Source: Gammaproteobacteria bacterium
GTDB lineage: Bacteria > Pseudomonadota > Gammaproteobacteria > Pseudomonadales > Halieaceae
Reading direction: 5' to 3'
Length of the DNA stretch: 64,000 nt
Assembly: GCA_024742415.1 (NCBI GenBank)
Contig: JANSYN010000003.1
Coordinates: 1-64,000, forward strand
The notes under the pieces were generated by a model. That model was given only the letters and a program-made list of their open reading frames with translations. It did no database searches and was not told the origin of the DNA. The position numbers were made by a program, and so were the translations under genes. Shown here in pieces: positions 18,151 through 27,827 of this stretch (position 1 is its first letter; each line of letters opens with the position of its first letter).

Positions 18151-18768
18151 GTGGAATTGGCCTGCCTGGATTTGGAAGGGGTATTGGTGCCCGAGATCTG
18201 GATTGCGTTTGCCGAGCGCACCGGCATAGAGGAGCTCAGGGCCACCACCCGCGACATTCCCGACTACAATGTACTGATGCGCCAGCGTCTGGATATACTG
18301 CAGCAGCATAACCTGAAAATCGATGACATCCAGCAGGTCATTGCAACACTGCAACCGCTACCGGGCGCGATCGAGTTCATCGCGTGGCTGCGCGAGCGTT
18401 TTCAGGTCATTATTCTCTCAGACACTTTTTATGAATTCTCACAGCCGCTGATGCGGCAGCTCAACTGGCCGACGCTGTTCTGTCACAAGCTCGTCACTGA
18501 CGCCAGCGGCACGGTTGTGAACTACCAGCTGCGCCAGGAAGACCCCAAGCGAGCCTCGGTAGAGGCTCTGCAAAGCCTGAACTACCGGGTGCTGGCAGCG
18601 GGCGATTCGTACAACGATACGACCATGCTGGCGGCTGCCGATGTTGGCTTCCTGATTCACGCGCCGCAAAATGTCATCGAGGAATTCCCTCAGTTCAAAC
18701 CCCTCGATTCGCTCGAAGCCCTGAAGCGGGCTTTCCTTGAAGCCAGCGAGCGCGACCTCACGCTTTGA
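18151..18768 (+). CDS. thrH: Phosphoserine phosphatase / homoserine phosphotransferase ThrH
   Basis: HAD-superfamily enzyme (205 aa). In Pseudomonas aeruginosa ThrH dephosphorylates phosphoserine and can transfer the phosphate to homoserine, linking serine and threonine synthesis. The N-terminal ACLDLEGVLVPE holds the family's Asp7 and Glu9, followed by ILSDTFYEFSQPLMRQL and AAGDSYNDTTML (metal-binding Asp). The start is GTG at 18151, preceded by AAGGAG (18136-18141). It is convergent with pabB, and the two 3' ends overlap by 11 bases (18758-18768). Confidence 0.92.
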   Translation: MELACLDLEGVLVPEIWIAFAERTGIEELRATTRDIPDYNVLMRQRLDILQQHNLKIDDIQQVIATLQPLPGAIEFIAWLRERFQVIILSDTFYEFSQPLMRQLNWPTLFCHKLVTDASGTVVNYQLRQEDPKRASVEALQSLNYRVLAAGDSYNDTTMLAAADVGFLIHAPQNVIEEFPQFKPLDSLEALKRAFLEASERDLTL

Positions 18769-20128
18769 AGTGCGTCTCCAGCAATGCCAGAAAGCGACCC
18801 ACCTTGTCATACGTTTCCTGGTACTCGGCTTGCGCCTGAGAGTCTGCAACGATCCCACCGCCGGCCCAGCAGTGCATGTTGGCGCCGTCGCACAATAGCG
18901 TACGAATAGCGATGTTGCTGTCCATGCGGCCGTCTGCGCTCACATAGAGCACTGAGCCGCAATAGGGGCCGCGCGCGACTGCCTCAAGTTCGTCGATGAT
19001 CTGCATCGAACGTCTCTTTGGTGCACCGGTAATCGAACCCCCCGGGAAGCTGTCGCGCAATAATTCCCAGGCGCTGCGGGAGGGGTGCAACTCAGCGCTG
19101 ATCGAACTGACCAGGTGGTGCACGGTGCTGAAACTCTGTAGCTCAAAAAGTCGATGAACATTGATGCTGCCGGGCAGGCAACTCCGCCCCAGGTCATTGC
19201 GCAGCAGGTCAACGATCATCAGGTTTTCTGCTCGATCCTTGGCGCTGGCACCCAGTTCGCGGGCGGCGCGCGCGTCCAGCTCCGGGTCCGCGTGGCGAGC
19301 GCGCGTGCCCTTGATCGGTGAGGTCTCCACGTGGCGTCCCTGCAGGCTGAGAAAACGTTCGGGAGAAAGGCTCAGTAGCGCGCCATCGTCTGGCAGGGTC
19401 AGGTACGCGGAGAAGGGTGCATGGGCCACTTCACGTAGCGCGCGGTAAGCGGGCCACGGATCGCCGGAATAGGGCGCACTGAAATGTTGCGCCAGATTCA
19501 CCTGGTAACAGTCCCCCGCGTGAATGTAGGCCTGTACGGCATCGAACGCTGCAACGTAGGCGTCGTGATCAATCGACGCACGAAATGGCCCTTGAAGACT
19601 AAAACCAGGCCCTGCAGGCGCTGTTGCCGGTGCCTGTGTAACCCTGGCCAGCAGATCCCGGCGCAGCGCCGGACTGAGTTGCGGCAACGTTGCCACAACT
19701 GCACGCTGCGACAGATGATCCTGCAACAGGCACCAGTCATACGCGCGCAGCGAGTGCGCGCTGGTGCCTGGCATGGCGTCACTGGTAATGCCATGCAAGC
19801 GATTGCCCGTGTCGTAATTAATGGCGCCGAGAATGCCGCCGCAAAAGGGTATCTCCCGGCCAGCCGGCGCTATCGAGCCATAGTAGTCGGCATGAAAGCG
19901 CCTGAGCTCGTCGAAAAACCCCAGCGCCTGTTGCTCGCTGGCGTTGCCGGGGAGCAAGGGTAACGGCGCCTGTGCCGGCTGTGCCACAAGAATGTCATAG
20001 CGGCCGCCCGTAGCACGCGGAAAATTGCTGTCGAGCAGCGCGGCGGCGGGTAGATCGCGGATGCGCTCAAACAGCGCGCCGCTATCCGGATGATAGGGTA
20101 TTTCCTCTAGGTGGACTGCAGCGGGCAT
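18758..20128 (-). CDS. pabB: Aminodeoxychorismate synthase component I
   Basis: Chorismate-binding enzyme (456 aa) making 4-amino-4-deoxychorismate for folate, normally with the PabA glutaminase. SPIKGTRAR carries the PIKGT lysine that distinguishes PabB from TrpE (which has PMAGT). KDRAENLMIVDLLRNDLGR, SFPGGSITGAPK and the C-terminal GGGIVADS are the chorismate-enzyme core. The N-terminal domain starts at MPAAVHLEEIPYHPDS. No pabA or pabC is adjacent. The 3' end overlaps that of thrH. Confidence 0.92.
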   Translation of the reverse strand: MPAAVHLEEIPYHPDSGALFERIRDLPAAALLDSNFPRATGGRYDILVAQPAQAPLPLLPGNASEQQALGFFDELRRFHADYYGSIAPAGREIPFCGGILGAINYDTGNRLHGITSDAMPGTSAHSLRAYDWCLLQDHLSQRAVVATLPQLSPALRRDLLARVTQAPATAPAGPGFSLQGPFRASIDHDAYVAAFDAVQAYIHAGDCYQVNLAQHFSAPYSGDPWPAYRALREVAHAPFSAYLTLPDDGALLSLSPERFLSLQGRHVETSPIKGTRARHADPELDARAARELGASAKDRAENLMIVDLLRNDLGRSCLPGSINVHRLFELQSFSTVHHLVSSISAELHPSRSAWELLRDSFPGGSITGAPKRRSMQIIDELEAVARGPYCGSVLYVSADGRMDSNIAIRTLLCDGANMHCWAGGGIVADSQAQAEYQETYDKVGRFLALLETHFKA

Positions 20129-20233
20129 GGATTACCTGTTCTTAGCAGCAGGGAGCCAGGGTGCTGCCGGGGCCTGCAATAGGGGTTACAGCGACTGTAC
20201 GCGGCGGCGACTCCCGTGGAACTGCGCCTTAGT

Positions 20234-20279
20234 ATAAAGTCCTTAACTGTGCTGGAATAAAGTCTGTAACTGCGTTGAA
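20234..20279. repeat. Two adjacent 23-bp direct repeats, possible operator
   Basis: Unit 1 (20234-20256) and unit 2 (20257-20279) share ATAAAGTC followed by a TAACTG core, with 18 of 23 positions identical. Tandem half-sites spaced about two helical turns apart are typical of activator or repressor binding. They lie about 240-290 bases before the carboxylase start and about 105 before pabB. Function is inferred from layout only. Confidence 0.5.
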
Positions 20280-20328
20280 AATACACCCATTTTCGCTGAA
20301 ATGGCCGGCTTCGCCGTCGCCTCGCAAA

Positions 20329-20357
20329 TTGACTTTGGCAGCCTATGCAATTAATGT
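20329..20357 (+). promoter_or_regulatory. Candidate promoter of the carboxylase/methylmalonyl operon
   Basis: TTGACT (20329-20334) is a near-consensus -35. TAATGT (20352-20357), 17 bases on, is a moderate -10. The tandem repeats at 20234-20279 would lie just upstream, and the 20406-20427 repeats within the leader. Confidence 0.35.
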
Positions 20358-20405
20358 ATCACGCCGTATTTTGGTCGGCTTGCATCCTAAGTCCGGCCGC
20401 CCAGA

Positions 20406-20427
20406 CATGCAACTGGCATGCAACAGG
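20406..20427. repeat. Doubled 11-bp motif in the carboxylase leader
   Basis: CATGCAACTGG (20406-20416) is immediately followed by CATGCAACAGG (20417-20427), with one mismatch, and then CAACTAACCAGG. A second possible regulator site in the same intergenic region. Confidence 0.45.
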
Positions 20428-20519
20428 CAACTAACCAGGACGCGCAGCTAAGCGGGTCACGGGTCCTCCATTTGCCCTGCAGGGCGACCTTTTGAACTAG
20501 GACTATTTGACACTACATC

Positions 20520-22253
20520 ATGACCAAACAAAACAGCAGTAACCCGATGGCTTCCCTGGAAAACCCTTTTGCGGTGAAGGACGCGCGCGAGTTCAAGGTG
20601 CCCGGCCAGATCACAACCCAGCCCGGGCCCTACGAGGCTGCATTGGAGTCAGGCTGGGAACTACAGCAGCGGCCGTTCAGGGCGGCGGGCGTGAAGAATA
20701 TCCAGCGCCAGCACCAGAAGAACCGCATGACCATCTGGGAGCGCATCCGCTTCCTCAGCGACGAGGAGCCCCGGGTGTTGTACCAGAACTGGGGTCCCAA
20801 TCTTGATGGCGCCTCTCTCGTGACGGCAATTGTGAAGATCAACGGCAGGGATGTCGCGCTCTACGGGCACGATTTTACGGTCCGTGCCGGCTCAATGGAC
20901 GCGACCAACGGCGAGAAGCTCGCACGCCTCTTCGAGCTGGCGGCGAAGCAGCGAATACCCGTTGTAGGTATCAACGACAGTGCCGGCGCGTATATTCCCG
21001 CAGGCGTGGGCGGGCTTGACGGTTACTCGGAAGCCTTTGCCGCGTTGCGCAGAATATCCGGCATCGTGCCAAGCATCATGTGTATGTTCGGGTTCAATGC
21101 CGGTGGCGGCTCCTACCTGCCGCGTCAGGGCAGCTTCCTGATCCAGCCCAATGAAACCTTCTTCGGCCTGACCGGCCCCGGGGTCGTCAAATCTGTACTT
21201 GGCGAGGATGTCACCCCCGATGAACTGGGCGGTCCGGGCGTGCACAGCAAAACCGGTGTGACAGATTTTGTCGTCAAGGATGAAGTGGCGGCGCTGCGCA
21301 AGGTGCGCGAGTTACTCAACTACCTGCCGGGCCATAACGGCGAATTAGCACCTCATCAGCCGAGCTCAGACCCGATTGACCGGAAAACCTGGGACATTGA
21401 CCTGCTGCTCAAAAAAGCGTTTAACTCTCCCACCGGCTTCAATACCCCTGTCGATGTGACGATCCTGCTGCAGCAGCTTTGCGACCACGGGGATTTCCTC
21501 GAGGTACAGCCCGAACGCGCAAGAAATACCATCTGTGCACTGGGTCGTATGGGCGGTAATGTTATCGGCTTTGTTGCAAATAACTCCGCCGTGTCGTCTG
21601 GCCAGATTGATATCGATGCGGCCTACAAGAACGCTCGCTTCATTCGGTTTTGTAACCTCTACAACATTCCCATGATTTTCCTGGAAGATACCACGGGCTT
21701 CCTGCCCGGTCGCGAGCAGGAGAGCGGCGGTATTGTGCAGGCCGGTCGCGCCATGCTGGACGCGATTGTTGATTTGCGCACGCCGCGCTTTCTTGTCCTG
21801 GTGCGCAACGCTTTTGGCGGCGCCTATGCTGCGTTTAACAGCTTTCATGTCGGCGCGGATTTTGTGGTTGCCTTGCCGACCACCCGCGTGGCTGTAATGG
21901 GTCCCGCCGGCGTCGAGTACGTCTATAAGGATGAATTACGCAAGATTCGCGGCTCTGTCGCGGAGCGAATCGCGCAGGAAACCAGCGCGCAACAGCAGGC
22001 CGGGCTCAGCGCCGAAGAAGCAGCAAAAGCCGCGCGTGACCTGGTAGACCAGTGGGTCAAGTCAGAAGAGGCTCTGCTGGTGCAGCGCTACGAGCGTGAG
22101 CTGATGAATCCCAATGAGGCATTGAGCCTGGGCTCTGTCTCGCAGATCGTCATGCCCTCTGATTTGCGCCAGGTGTTGGCGGAAAACATGGCCTTCTACT
22201 TGCGACGCTATGAAGCGGCTCCGTTGCAATCCGTACAGCGTGAGTTCCACTAA
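20520..22253 (+). CDS. Acyl-CoA (probably propionyl-CoA) carboxylase, carboxyltransferase subunit
   Basis: Biotin-dependent carboxyltransferase (577 aa) moving CO2 from carboxybiotin to an acyl-CoA. Two crotonase-fold halves are visible: the first has [19 protein letters not shown] and [13 protein letters not shown], the second has [35 protein letters not shown] and [10 protein letters not shown]. The chain is about 60 residues longer than typical PccB. The residue after GGAY (about 437), usually Asp in propionyl-specific enzymes, is Ala here. The gene order (biotin subunit, epimerase, mutase downstream) argues for propionyl-CoA, giving methylmalonyl-CoA. Confidence 0.85.
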   Translation: MTKQNSSNPMASLENPFAVKDAREFKVPGQITTQPGPYEAALESGWELQQRPFRAAGVKNIQRQHQKNRMTIWERIRFLSDEEPRVLYQNWGPNLDGASLVTAIVKINGRDVALYGHDFTVRAGSMDATNGEKLARLFELAAKQRIPVVGINDSAGAYIPAGVGGLDGYSEAFAALRRISGIVPSIMCMFGFNAGGGSYLPRQGSFLIQPNETFFGLTGPGVVKSVLGEDVTPDELGGPGVHSKTGVTDFVVKDEVAALRKVRELLNYLPGHNGELAPHQPSSDPIDRKTWDIDLLLKKAFNSPTGFNTPVDVTILLQQLCDHGDFLEVQPERARNTICALGRMGGNVIGFVANNSAVSSGQIDIDAAYKNARFIRFCNLYNIPMIFLEDTTGFLPGREQESGGIVQAGRAMLDAIVDLRTPRFLVLVRNAFGGAYAAFNSFHVGADFVVALPTTRVAVMGPAGVEYVYKDELRKIRGSVAERIAQETSAQQQAGLSAEEAAKAARDLVDQWVKSEEALLVQRYERELMNPNEALSLGSVSQIVMPSDLRQVLAENMAFYLRRYEAAPLQSVQREFH

Positions 22254-22270
22254 ATCCCAGTTTTGAACCT

Positions 22271-22354
22271 GTCGCCACTATGGTCGCCACTAAGGTCGCT
22301 ACAAAAGTTGCTACGAAAGTTGCTACGAAAGTTGCTACAAAGGTCGCCATACAA
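22271..22354. repeat. 12-bp tandem repeat array between carboxylase subunits
   Basis: Seven consecutive 12-bp units fit GTYGCYACNAAR (22271-22282, 22283-22294, 22295-22306, 22307-22318, 22319-22330, 22331-22342, 22343-22354); the last is degenerate and units four and five are identical. The array fills most of the 119-bp space. Read from ATG 22280 to TAA 22358-22360 it encodes a 26-residue VATK-repeat peptide, but there is no ribosome binding site. The multiple of three preserves that frame. It ends 19 bases before the next start. Confidence 0.9.
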
Positions 22355-22372
22355 CATTAAAGGAATCCGGGC

Positions 22373-25189
22373 GTGTCCAACGAATTTTACCTGAACAATC
22401 CGCTTATCCACCGCGATAGAAAACTCGCCAACAGCAGTTCCGCCTGGGTGCGCCAGTTTGACTGCACCCATATCAGGCCGCTGATAATCTGTCGTGGCCC
22501 TATTCGCAAAGAGGCGATGGACGTCTTCGACGAAATGGGCATCGATCATTACGGCATACTGTTGTCGGAAAAAGACTCCATTGTTTATCGCAATGCTATT
22601 GCGCCGGAGTTGCGCGCGTTAACCGATCCGGAGCGTATTCATCGCGTTCCCGATTACAGTGGCGCCAACAAGGAAGAGCGTGAACAGCGTATCGAGCAGA
22701 TTATCAGCATTGCACGCGACAACGACTACAACGCCATTTTTGCCGGCTATGGGTTTATGGCCGAGGATGAAAGCATGGTCGCCGCAATGGAAGGCGCCGG
22801 CCTGAATTTTATCGGCCCATGCTCACGCACTGTGCACGACGCCGGCCTGAAAGATGAAGCAAAGCGAACCGCGCTGAAATGTGGCGTATCGGTTACTCCG
22901 GGCATCGACAACGGTACAGCACTGACGCTACTGAAAGCCTACCCCGACGTCGCGGCGCTGCAGGCGTTGGTGGAGGAATATAAGCTGGTAATTCAGGGGC
23001 CAGCGCTGGATGACGAATCAGTCACACTCGAGGACAAGGCCGACCAGGTACTGGCGGCGTCCTATAAAGCAGGTATCGATCTGTACACCGTAGAGGCGTT
23101 GAGTGAAACGCTCACTGAAGCCGTGGAGCGCATCATGGCGCAGTATCCCGAGAACCGGGTGCGACTGAAGGCGATCAGCGGCGGTGGTGGTAAGGGCCAG
23201 CGCATCCTTGGGCTGGGCGAGGCGGCACGCACGCCGGAGCTGGTGCGTGAAATTCTCAACGAGGTTAAAACCACCGGCGTTGGAGACAACAAAAACGTGC
23301 TGGTGGAACTAAACATCGAGACCACCAGGCACCAGGAGATCCAGGTCATCGGCAACGGGCAGTGGTGCACCACGCTGGGCGGCAGGGATTGCTCTTTGCA
23401 GATGCATGAACAGAAACTGCTTGAAGTGTCTGTGACGGTAGAGTCATTGCAGCGTGCAATTGAAGAGGCTGACGCCAGCGGTCGGGAAACCGAAGCGGCT
23501 GTGTTGCGTCAGGATCTCAAGACACTGATTGCCATGGAGGCAGAGGCAGAATCGTTTGGCGAAGCTGTCGGCCTGGACTCCGTATCGACCTTTGAGTGCA
23601 TCGTCGATCGCGACAAGCATTTTTTTATGGAGATGAACACGCGGATACAGGTGGAACACCGTGTAACCGAACTGTGCTATTCGTTAAAGTTTAGCAACCC
23701 CGATAATCCTCAGGAGAGCTTTGTTGTAGAGTCACTGGTAGAGGCGATGGTGTTGCTCGCGGCGCACGCGGACAAACTTCCCAAGCCAGAGCGCCAGGTG
23801 CGACTGAACGACAGCGTGGAGGCCAGACTCAACGCAACCAACCAGGCGCTGCAGCCACATGCCGGAGGTGTTATCGAATCCTGGAGCGATGCTATCGAGG
23901 GTGAGATTCGCGATGACCAGGGTATCAGCTTGCACAACCCAGATACCGACGTCTTTATGAAGTACACGCTCGCCGGAGCGTATGATTCCAACATAGCGCT
24001 GCTGCTGACAGTGGGTGAAACACGGCTGGAGACTTACCAGAACATGGCCGAAACCATCCGCCAAACGCGTATGCGCGGCAAGGATCTGGCGACTAATCTC
24101 GAGTTTCACTATGGTCTCGTCAACTGGTTCATTGGCCAGAATATCAATGCGCGGCCAACGACCCGATTTATCGTGCCTTACTTGACGGCGGTGGGTGAAC
24201 TGAAGCAGCGCGCCAACGACATCGACCTGCCGTTTGCCTATGCTGCGCTGGGCAAGGTGGCGCTCGACGAACTGGATGGCGAGCCGAAAGCAGCCCTGGC
24301 GCAAACGCTGCAGCTGAAGGAGACGCTGTTGCTCAGGCCCCTGCAAGGTCTGCTCGAAGAGCCGCACATGCTGGCAGGCTGGCTAAGCATCAACCGAGAC
24401 TGCTGCACCGTCATTGATGGCAAAATCAGCTGGAACGAAAATCCGATTGAACTGCTGGCAGACACCTACCATTTTCTGAATATGGATTATCTGGGTGGCG
24501 ACAAACCGCCCGCGGCCTCGATGATCTGGGATCACGACGACGCCATCCTGCAGGAAGCGCTGGCCTTCTATAACGAATTGAATAATCGCCTGTCCTGTGA
24601 AGACTGGGTAGAGTTGTGCACGCTGCTGGCGCAGGATGAGGCGCCGGCAGGTTTTAGTGCCGAGCTTTGGCAGCAGGTGCGCGGTGCGCACCTTGGATTC
24701 CAGGCGGGTGCCGACATTCTTGCCGTGTTGCCGAGTATCGCGCAGTTCACCGGGTTTTATGACCTGACCGTGAACGAGGATCTCACCATTCACATTCCTG
24801 AGCGCCTGATGGCCAAAGAGTTGCAAGATGCCATGGCCAAGGTGCTGGTGCCACCTCCGGTAGCAAATTCAGACGAAATTCTCGCCGAGAGCGGCGGCAT
24901 GTTCTACGGTCGTGAAAGCCCGGAGCATGATACCTATGTCAGTGAGGGTGATCACTTCAATGCCGGTGATCCCTTGTTTATCGTCGAAGTCATGAAGATG
25001 TTCAACAAGGTATATGCGCCATTTTCAGGCACGATCAAGGAAGTGCTTGTCGATACCGACGGTACCATCATTTCCAAGGGCCAACCGATTTTCAAAATCG
25101 TACCCGATGAGATTGTAGAAGAGGAATCGGCAGACGATATTGCGGCGCGCCGCAAAGCCGTCACTGCCGAATTCCTGCAACAGGTGTAA
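22373..25189 (+). CDS. Acyl-CoA carboxylase biotin subunit (biotin carboxylase + biotin carrier), long form
   Basis: A 938-aa fusion of an ATP-grasp biotin carboxylase and a C-terminal biotin carrier. The first half contains the carboxylase N-terminal Rossmann region, the ATP-binding glycine loop (KAISGGGGKGQRI) and MEMNTRIQVEHRVTE, which holds the catalytic Glu/Arg of the family. The carrier domain ends the chain with EVMKMF and the biotinyl Lys near residue 875. Ordinary PccA is about 660-700 aa; here a long insertion precedes the glycine loop and a helical linker precedes the carrier. The GTG start at 22373 has AGGA at 22361-22364. It partners the carboxyltransferase just upstream. Confidence 0.87.
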   Translation: MSNEFYLNNPLIHRDRKLANSSSAWVRQFDCTHIRPLIICRGPIRKEAMDVFDEMGIDHYGILLSEKDSIVYRNAIAPELRALTDPERIHRVPDYSGANKEEREQRIEQIISIARDNDYNAIFAGYGFMAEDESMVAAMEGAGLNFIGPCSRTVHDAGLKDEAKRTALKCGVSVTPGIDNGTALTLLKAYPDVAALQALVEEYKLVIQGPALDDESVTLEDKADQVLAASYKAGIDLYTVEALSETLTEAVERIMAQYPENRVRLKAISGGGGKGQRILGLGEAARTPELVREILNEVKTTGVGDNKNVLVELNIETTRHQEIQVIGNGQWCTTLGGRDCSLQMHEQKLLEVSVTVESLQRAIEEADASGRETEAAVLRQDLKTLIAMEAEAESFGEAVGLDSVSTFECIVDRDKHFFMEMNTRIQVEHRVTELCYSLKFSNPDNPQESFVVESLVEAMVLLAAHADKLPKPERQVRLNDSVEARLNATNQALQPHAGGVIESWSDAIEGEIRDDQGISLHNPDTDVFMKYTLAGAYDSNIALLLTVGETRLETYQNMAETIRQTRMRGKDLATNLEFHYGLVNWFIGQNINARPTTRFIVPYLTAVGELKQRANDIDLPFAYAALGKVALDELDGEPKAALAQTLQLKETLLLRPLQGLLEEPHMLAGWLSINRDCCTVIDGKISWNENPIELLADTYHFLNMDYLGGDKPPAASMIWDHDDAILQEALAFYNELNNRLSCEDWVELCTLLAQDEAPAGFSAELWQQVRGAHLGFQAGADILAVLPSIAQFTGFYDLTVNEDLTIHIPERLMAKELQDAMAKVLVPPPVANSDEILAESGGMFYGRESPEHDTYVSEGDHFNAGDPLFIVEVMKMFNKVYAPFSGTIKEVLVDTDGTIISKGQPIFKIVPDEIVEEESADDIAARRKAVTAEFLQQV

Positions 25190-25201
25190 CCAGGAGCCAG
25201 T

Positions 25202-25612
25202 ATGATTACTGCATTAGATCACATTGCCATTGCCGTTCCCGACCTGCAAAAAGCCATTGAGCGATTTGTGGAGGATTTCCAGCTGCCCCTGGGGGGCACC
25301 GAAGATGTGGTGGAGGCCAAGACCAAGGCCGCCTTTTTACCACTTCCACCGACCAGTATCGAACTGATTCATCCCCTGAACGATGAGGGTCCGGTGAAGA
25401 CCTATCTCGAGAAGAGAGGCGGTGGCATCCATCACTTGTGCTTTCGCTCGGATGACATCGAGGCAGACGTGGCACGCCTGAAAGAAAAGGGCTATCAGTT
25501 TCTCTCCGATGCTCCCTCGCCGGGTGCACACAACTCGCTGGTGATTTTCATTCACCCGAAAAGCGCCGACGGCGTGCTGATTGAACTCAATCAACCTGCG
25601 GATGAGCACTGA
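25202..25612 (+). CDS. mce: Methylmalonyl-CoA epimerase
   Basis: Vicinal-oxygen-chelate metalloenzyme (136 aa) interconverting (2S)- and (2R)-methylmalonyl-CoA; bacterial homologues in the ethylmalonyl-CoA pathway also epimerise ethylmalonyl-CoA. The N-terminal [11 protein letters not shown] supplies the first metal His, [13 protein letters not shown] is followed by [15 protein letters not shown] (second His), and VLIELNQP carries the metal Glu. AGGAG (25192-25196) precedes the ATG. It lies between the carboxylase and the mutase, as the reaction order predicts. Confidence 0.93.
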   Translation: MITALDHIAIAVPDLQKAIERFVEDFQLPLGGTEDVVEAKTKAAFLPLPPTSIELIHPLNDEGPVKTYLEKRGGGIHHLCFRSDDIEADVARLKEKGYQFLSDAPSPGAHNSLVIFIHPKSADGVLIELNQPADEH

Positions 25613-25622
25613 GGTCAGGCGC

Positions 25623-27779
25623 ATGAGCGACAACATCTACGACAAATCCACTGCGACGCCGGCAAGTTGGGCCGAGTTGGCGGCCCGGCAGCTCAAGGGC
25701 AAGAGCCCGGAGGAACTGACCTGGCACACGGCCGAAGACATACCCGTGAGACCCCTGTATACCGCGGCCGACATGGAGCGGCTGGAGTACGCCGACACCA
25801 TGCCTGGTATGTCGCCGTATATTCGCGGCCCACAGGCGACGATGTATGCAGGGCGGCCCTGGACCATTCGTCAGTACGCTGGTTTTTCCACCGCTGAAGA
25901 GTCCAATGCCTTTTACCGCAAGGCGCTGGCAGCCGGTGGGCAGGGCGTCTCTGTTGCCTTTGACCTGGCCACGCACCGGGGTTACGACTCGGACCACCCG
26001 CGCGTTACCGGCGATGTGGGCAAGGCCGGCGTGGCGATCGACTCCGTTGAAGATATGAAGATCCTGTTCGACGGTATTCCACTGGACAAGGTCTCTGTAT
26101 CGATGACCATGAACGGCGCGGTATTGCCGGTGCTGGCCGGGTACATCGTTGCCGCTGAGGAGCAGGGCGTCGCGCAGGAGCAGTTGGCTGGAACAATACA
26201 GAACGACATTCTGAAAGAGTTCATGGTGCGTAACACCTATATTTATCCGCCCGCGCCCAGCATGAAAATCATTGGCGACATCATCGCGTACTGTTCCGCC
26301 AATATGCCGCGGTTCAATACGATATCCATCTCGGGCTACCATATTCAGGAAGCCGGCGCGAACGCCGCCCTTGAGCTGGCTTACACGCTTGCGGACGGCA
26401 AGGAGTATATCCGTACCGCCATAGCAGCGGGCCTGAATATTGACGATTTCGCGCCGCGCTTGTCTTTTTTCTGGGGCATTGGCATGAATTTCTACATGGA
26501 AATTGCCAAATTGCGGGCAGCGCGTTTGTTGTGGGCAAGGATCGTAGCCGAGTTTGAGCCGAAGAATCCCAAGAGCTCGATGTTGCGCACCCATAGCCAA
26601 ACGTCAGGTTGGTCGCTGACAGAGCAGGACCCATACAACAACGTCGTACGCACCACCATAGAGGCAATGGCGGCGGTGTTTGGCGGCACACAATCACTGC
26701 ACACCAACGCTCTGGACGAAGCCATTGCGCTGCCAACCGAGTTTTCGTCGCGCATCGCGCGCAATACCCAGTTGATCATCCAGGAAGAGTCTGGCATCAC
26801 CAAGGTGGTCGATCCCTGGGGCGGCTCCTACATGATGGAGAATCTCACGCAGGACATCGCAGACAAAGCCTGGGAACTCATCGCCGAAGTGGAAGAGGCC
26901 GGCGGCATGGCCAAGGCCATTGAGACCGGCATGCCGAAGTTGCGTATCGAGGAAGCGGCTGCGAAAAAGCAGGCGCGCATCGATCGGGGCGAGGATGTCA
27001 TTGTGGGTGTGAACAAGTATAAACTGGACATCGAGGAAGACGTCGATATTCTGCAGATCGATAACGCTGCGGTGCGTGATGCACAGCTTGCTCGCCTGGC
27101 GAGCCTGCGGGAGGCGCGGGATGAACCCGCGGTAGAAGCCATCCTCGAAGACATCTACCAGTGCGCCGTGAGCGGCGAGGGCAACCTGTTGGCCCTGGCC
27201 ATTGAAGCTACGCGGCGTCGCGCTACCGTCGGCGAGATTTCTTTTGCGATGGAGCGTGAGTTCGGGCGTTTCAATGCGCAATCGCAGACAGTATCGGGTG
27301 TGTATGGTTCAGCCTTTCAGGAAGACGAGGACTGGCAGGGTATCAGTAAAGACATCGACAGTTTTGTAGAACAGTATGGCAGAAGGCCCAGAATGCTCGT
27401 GTGCAAGATGGGTCAAGACGGCCATGATCGTGGCGCGAAGGTCGTAGCGACGGCGTTTGCCGATGTGGGATTTGATATCGACCTTTCCCCCATGTTTTCA
27501 ACTCCCGAGGAGGTCGCCAGGCAGGCGATCGAAAACGACGTGCATGTTGTGGGCGCATCGTCGCTGGCTGCCGGCCACAAGACGCTGGTCCCGGAACTGG
27601 TCAGGGAGCTGCGCAAGCAGGGGGCTGACGAGATAGTAGTGATTGCCGGGGGCGTCATTCCGCGCCAGGATTATGATTTTCTCTATGAGGCTGGCGTGAA
27701 GTGTATTTTTGGCCCGGGCACGCCGATACCCAAGTGTGCCAGAGAAGTGCTTGACGCCGTGAAGGAGGCCCAGGGCTAG
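25623..27779 (+). CDS. scpA: Methylmalonyl-CoA mutase, homodimeric type
   Basis: Adenosylcobalamin enzyme converting (2R)-methylmalonyl-CoA to succinyl-CoA (718 aa). The TIM-barrel part holds [16 protein letters not shown] and [14 protein letters not shown]. The C-terminal B12 domain has DGHDRG (about 599-604; His is the lower cobalt ligand), ASSLAAGH and IAGGVIP. Length fits a single-chain catalytic subunit. The start is set at ATG 25623 with GAGGT 7 bases upstream overlapping the epimerase stop; the frame extends further up to 25581 inside the epimerase gene. It is followed by its chaperone MeaB. Confidence 0.95.
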   Translation: MSDNIYDKSTATPASWAELAARQLKGKSPEELTWHTAEDIPVRPLYTAADMERLEYADTMPGMSPYIRGPQATMYAGRPWTIRQYAGFSTAEESNAFYRKALAAGGQGVSVAFDLATHRGYDSDHPRVTGDVGKAGVAIDSVEDMKILFDGIPLDKVSVSMTMNGAVLPVLAGYIVAAEEQGVAQEQLAGTIQNDILKEFMVRNTYIYPPAPSMKIIGDIIAYCSANMPRFNTISISGYHIQEAGANAALELAYTLADGKEYIRTAIAAGLNIDDFAPRLSFFWGIGMNFYMEIAKLRAARLLWARIVAEFEPKNPKSSMLRTHSQTSGWSLTEQDPYNNVVRTTIEAMAAVFGGTQSLHTNALDEAIALPTEFSSRIARNTQLIIQEESGITKVVDPWGGSYMMENLTQDIADKAWELIAEVEEAGGMAKAIETGMPKLRIEEAAAKKQARIDRGEDVIVGVNKYKLDIEEDVDILQIDNAAVRDAQLARLASLREARDEPAVEAILEDIYQCAVSGEGNLLALAIEATRRRATVGEISFAMEREFGRFNAQSQTVSGVYGSAFQEDEDWQGISKDIDSFVEQYGRRPRMLVCKMGQDGHDRGAKVVATAFADVGFDIDLSPMFSTPEEVARQAIENDVHVVGASSLAAGHKTLVPELVRELRKQGADEIVVIAGGVIPRQDYDFLYEAGVKCIFGPGTPIPKCAREVLDAVKEAQG

Positions 27780-27784
27780 GTAGC

Positions 27785-27805
27785 GCACAGCCACACCGGC
27801 TGTGC
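27785..27805. other. Intercistronic hairpin between mutase and meaB
   Basis: GCACAGCC (27785-27792) and GGCTGTGC (27798-27805) form a perfect 8-bp stem with a 5-nt loop, directly after the mutase stop. There is no T-run, so it may act in mRNA stability or partial attenuation rather than full termination. Confidence 0.5.
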
Positions 27806-27827
27806 ATGACTTGCCGATAATGCGCGT

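Larger units (their letters stand above)
20129..20519. other. 391-bp control region between pabB and the carboxylase operon
   Basis: No convincing gene lies here. The DNA is the divergent promoter space of pabB and the acyl-CoA carboxylase operon. It contains two 23-bp direct repeats (20234-20279), a candidate promoter (20329-20357) and a doubled 11-bp motif (20406-20427), each listed separately. There is no obvious ribosome binding site directly in front of the carboxylase ATG at 20520. Confidence 0.8.

Noticed and set aside
22271-22354. CRISPR array
   Set aside because: Units are 12 bp, contiguous and without spacers, and no cas genes are present; it is a simple tandem repeat.
20520-25189. 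Crotonyl-CoA carboxylase/reductase hidden in the carboxylase operon
   Set aside because: Both proteins are biotin-dependent carboxylase subunits; neither has the medium-chain reductase fold of Ccr, so the pathway entry step is not in the window.
25587-26600. 337-codon minus-strand open frame
   Set aside because: Antisense shadow of the methylmalonyl-CoA mutase, with low-information sequence.
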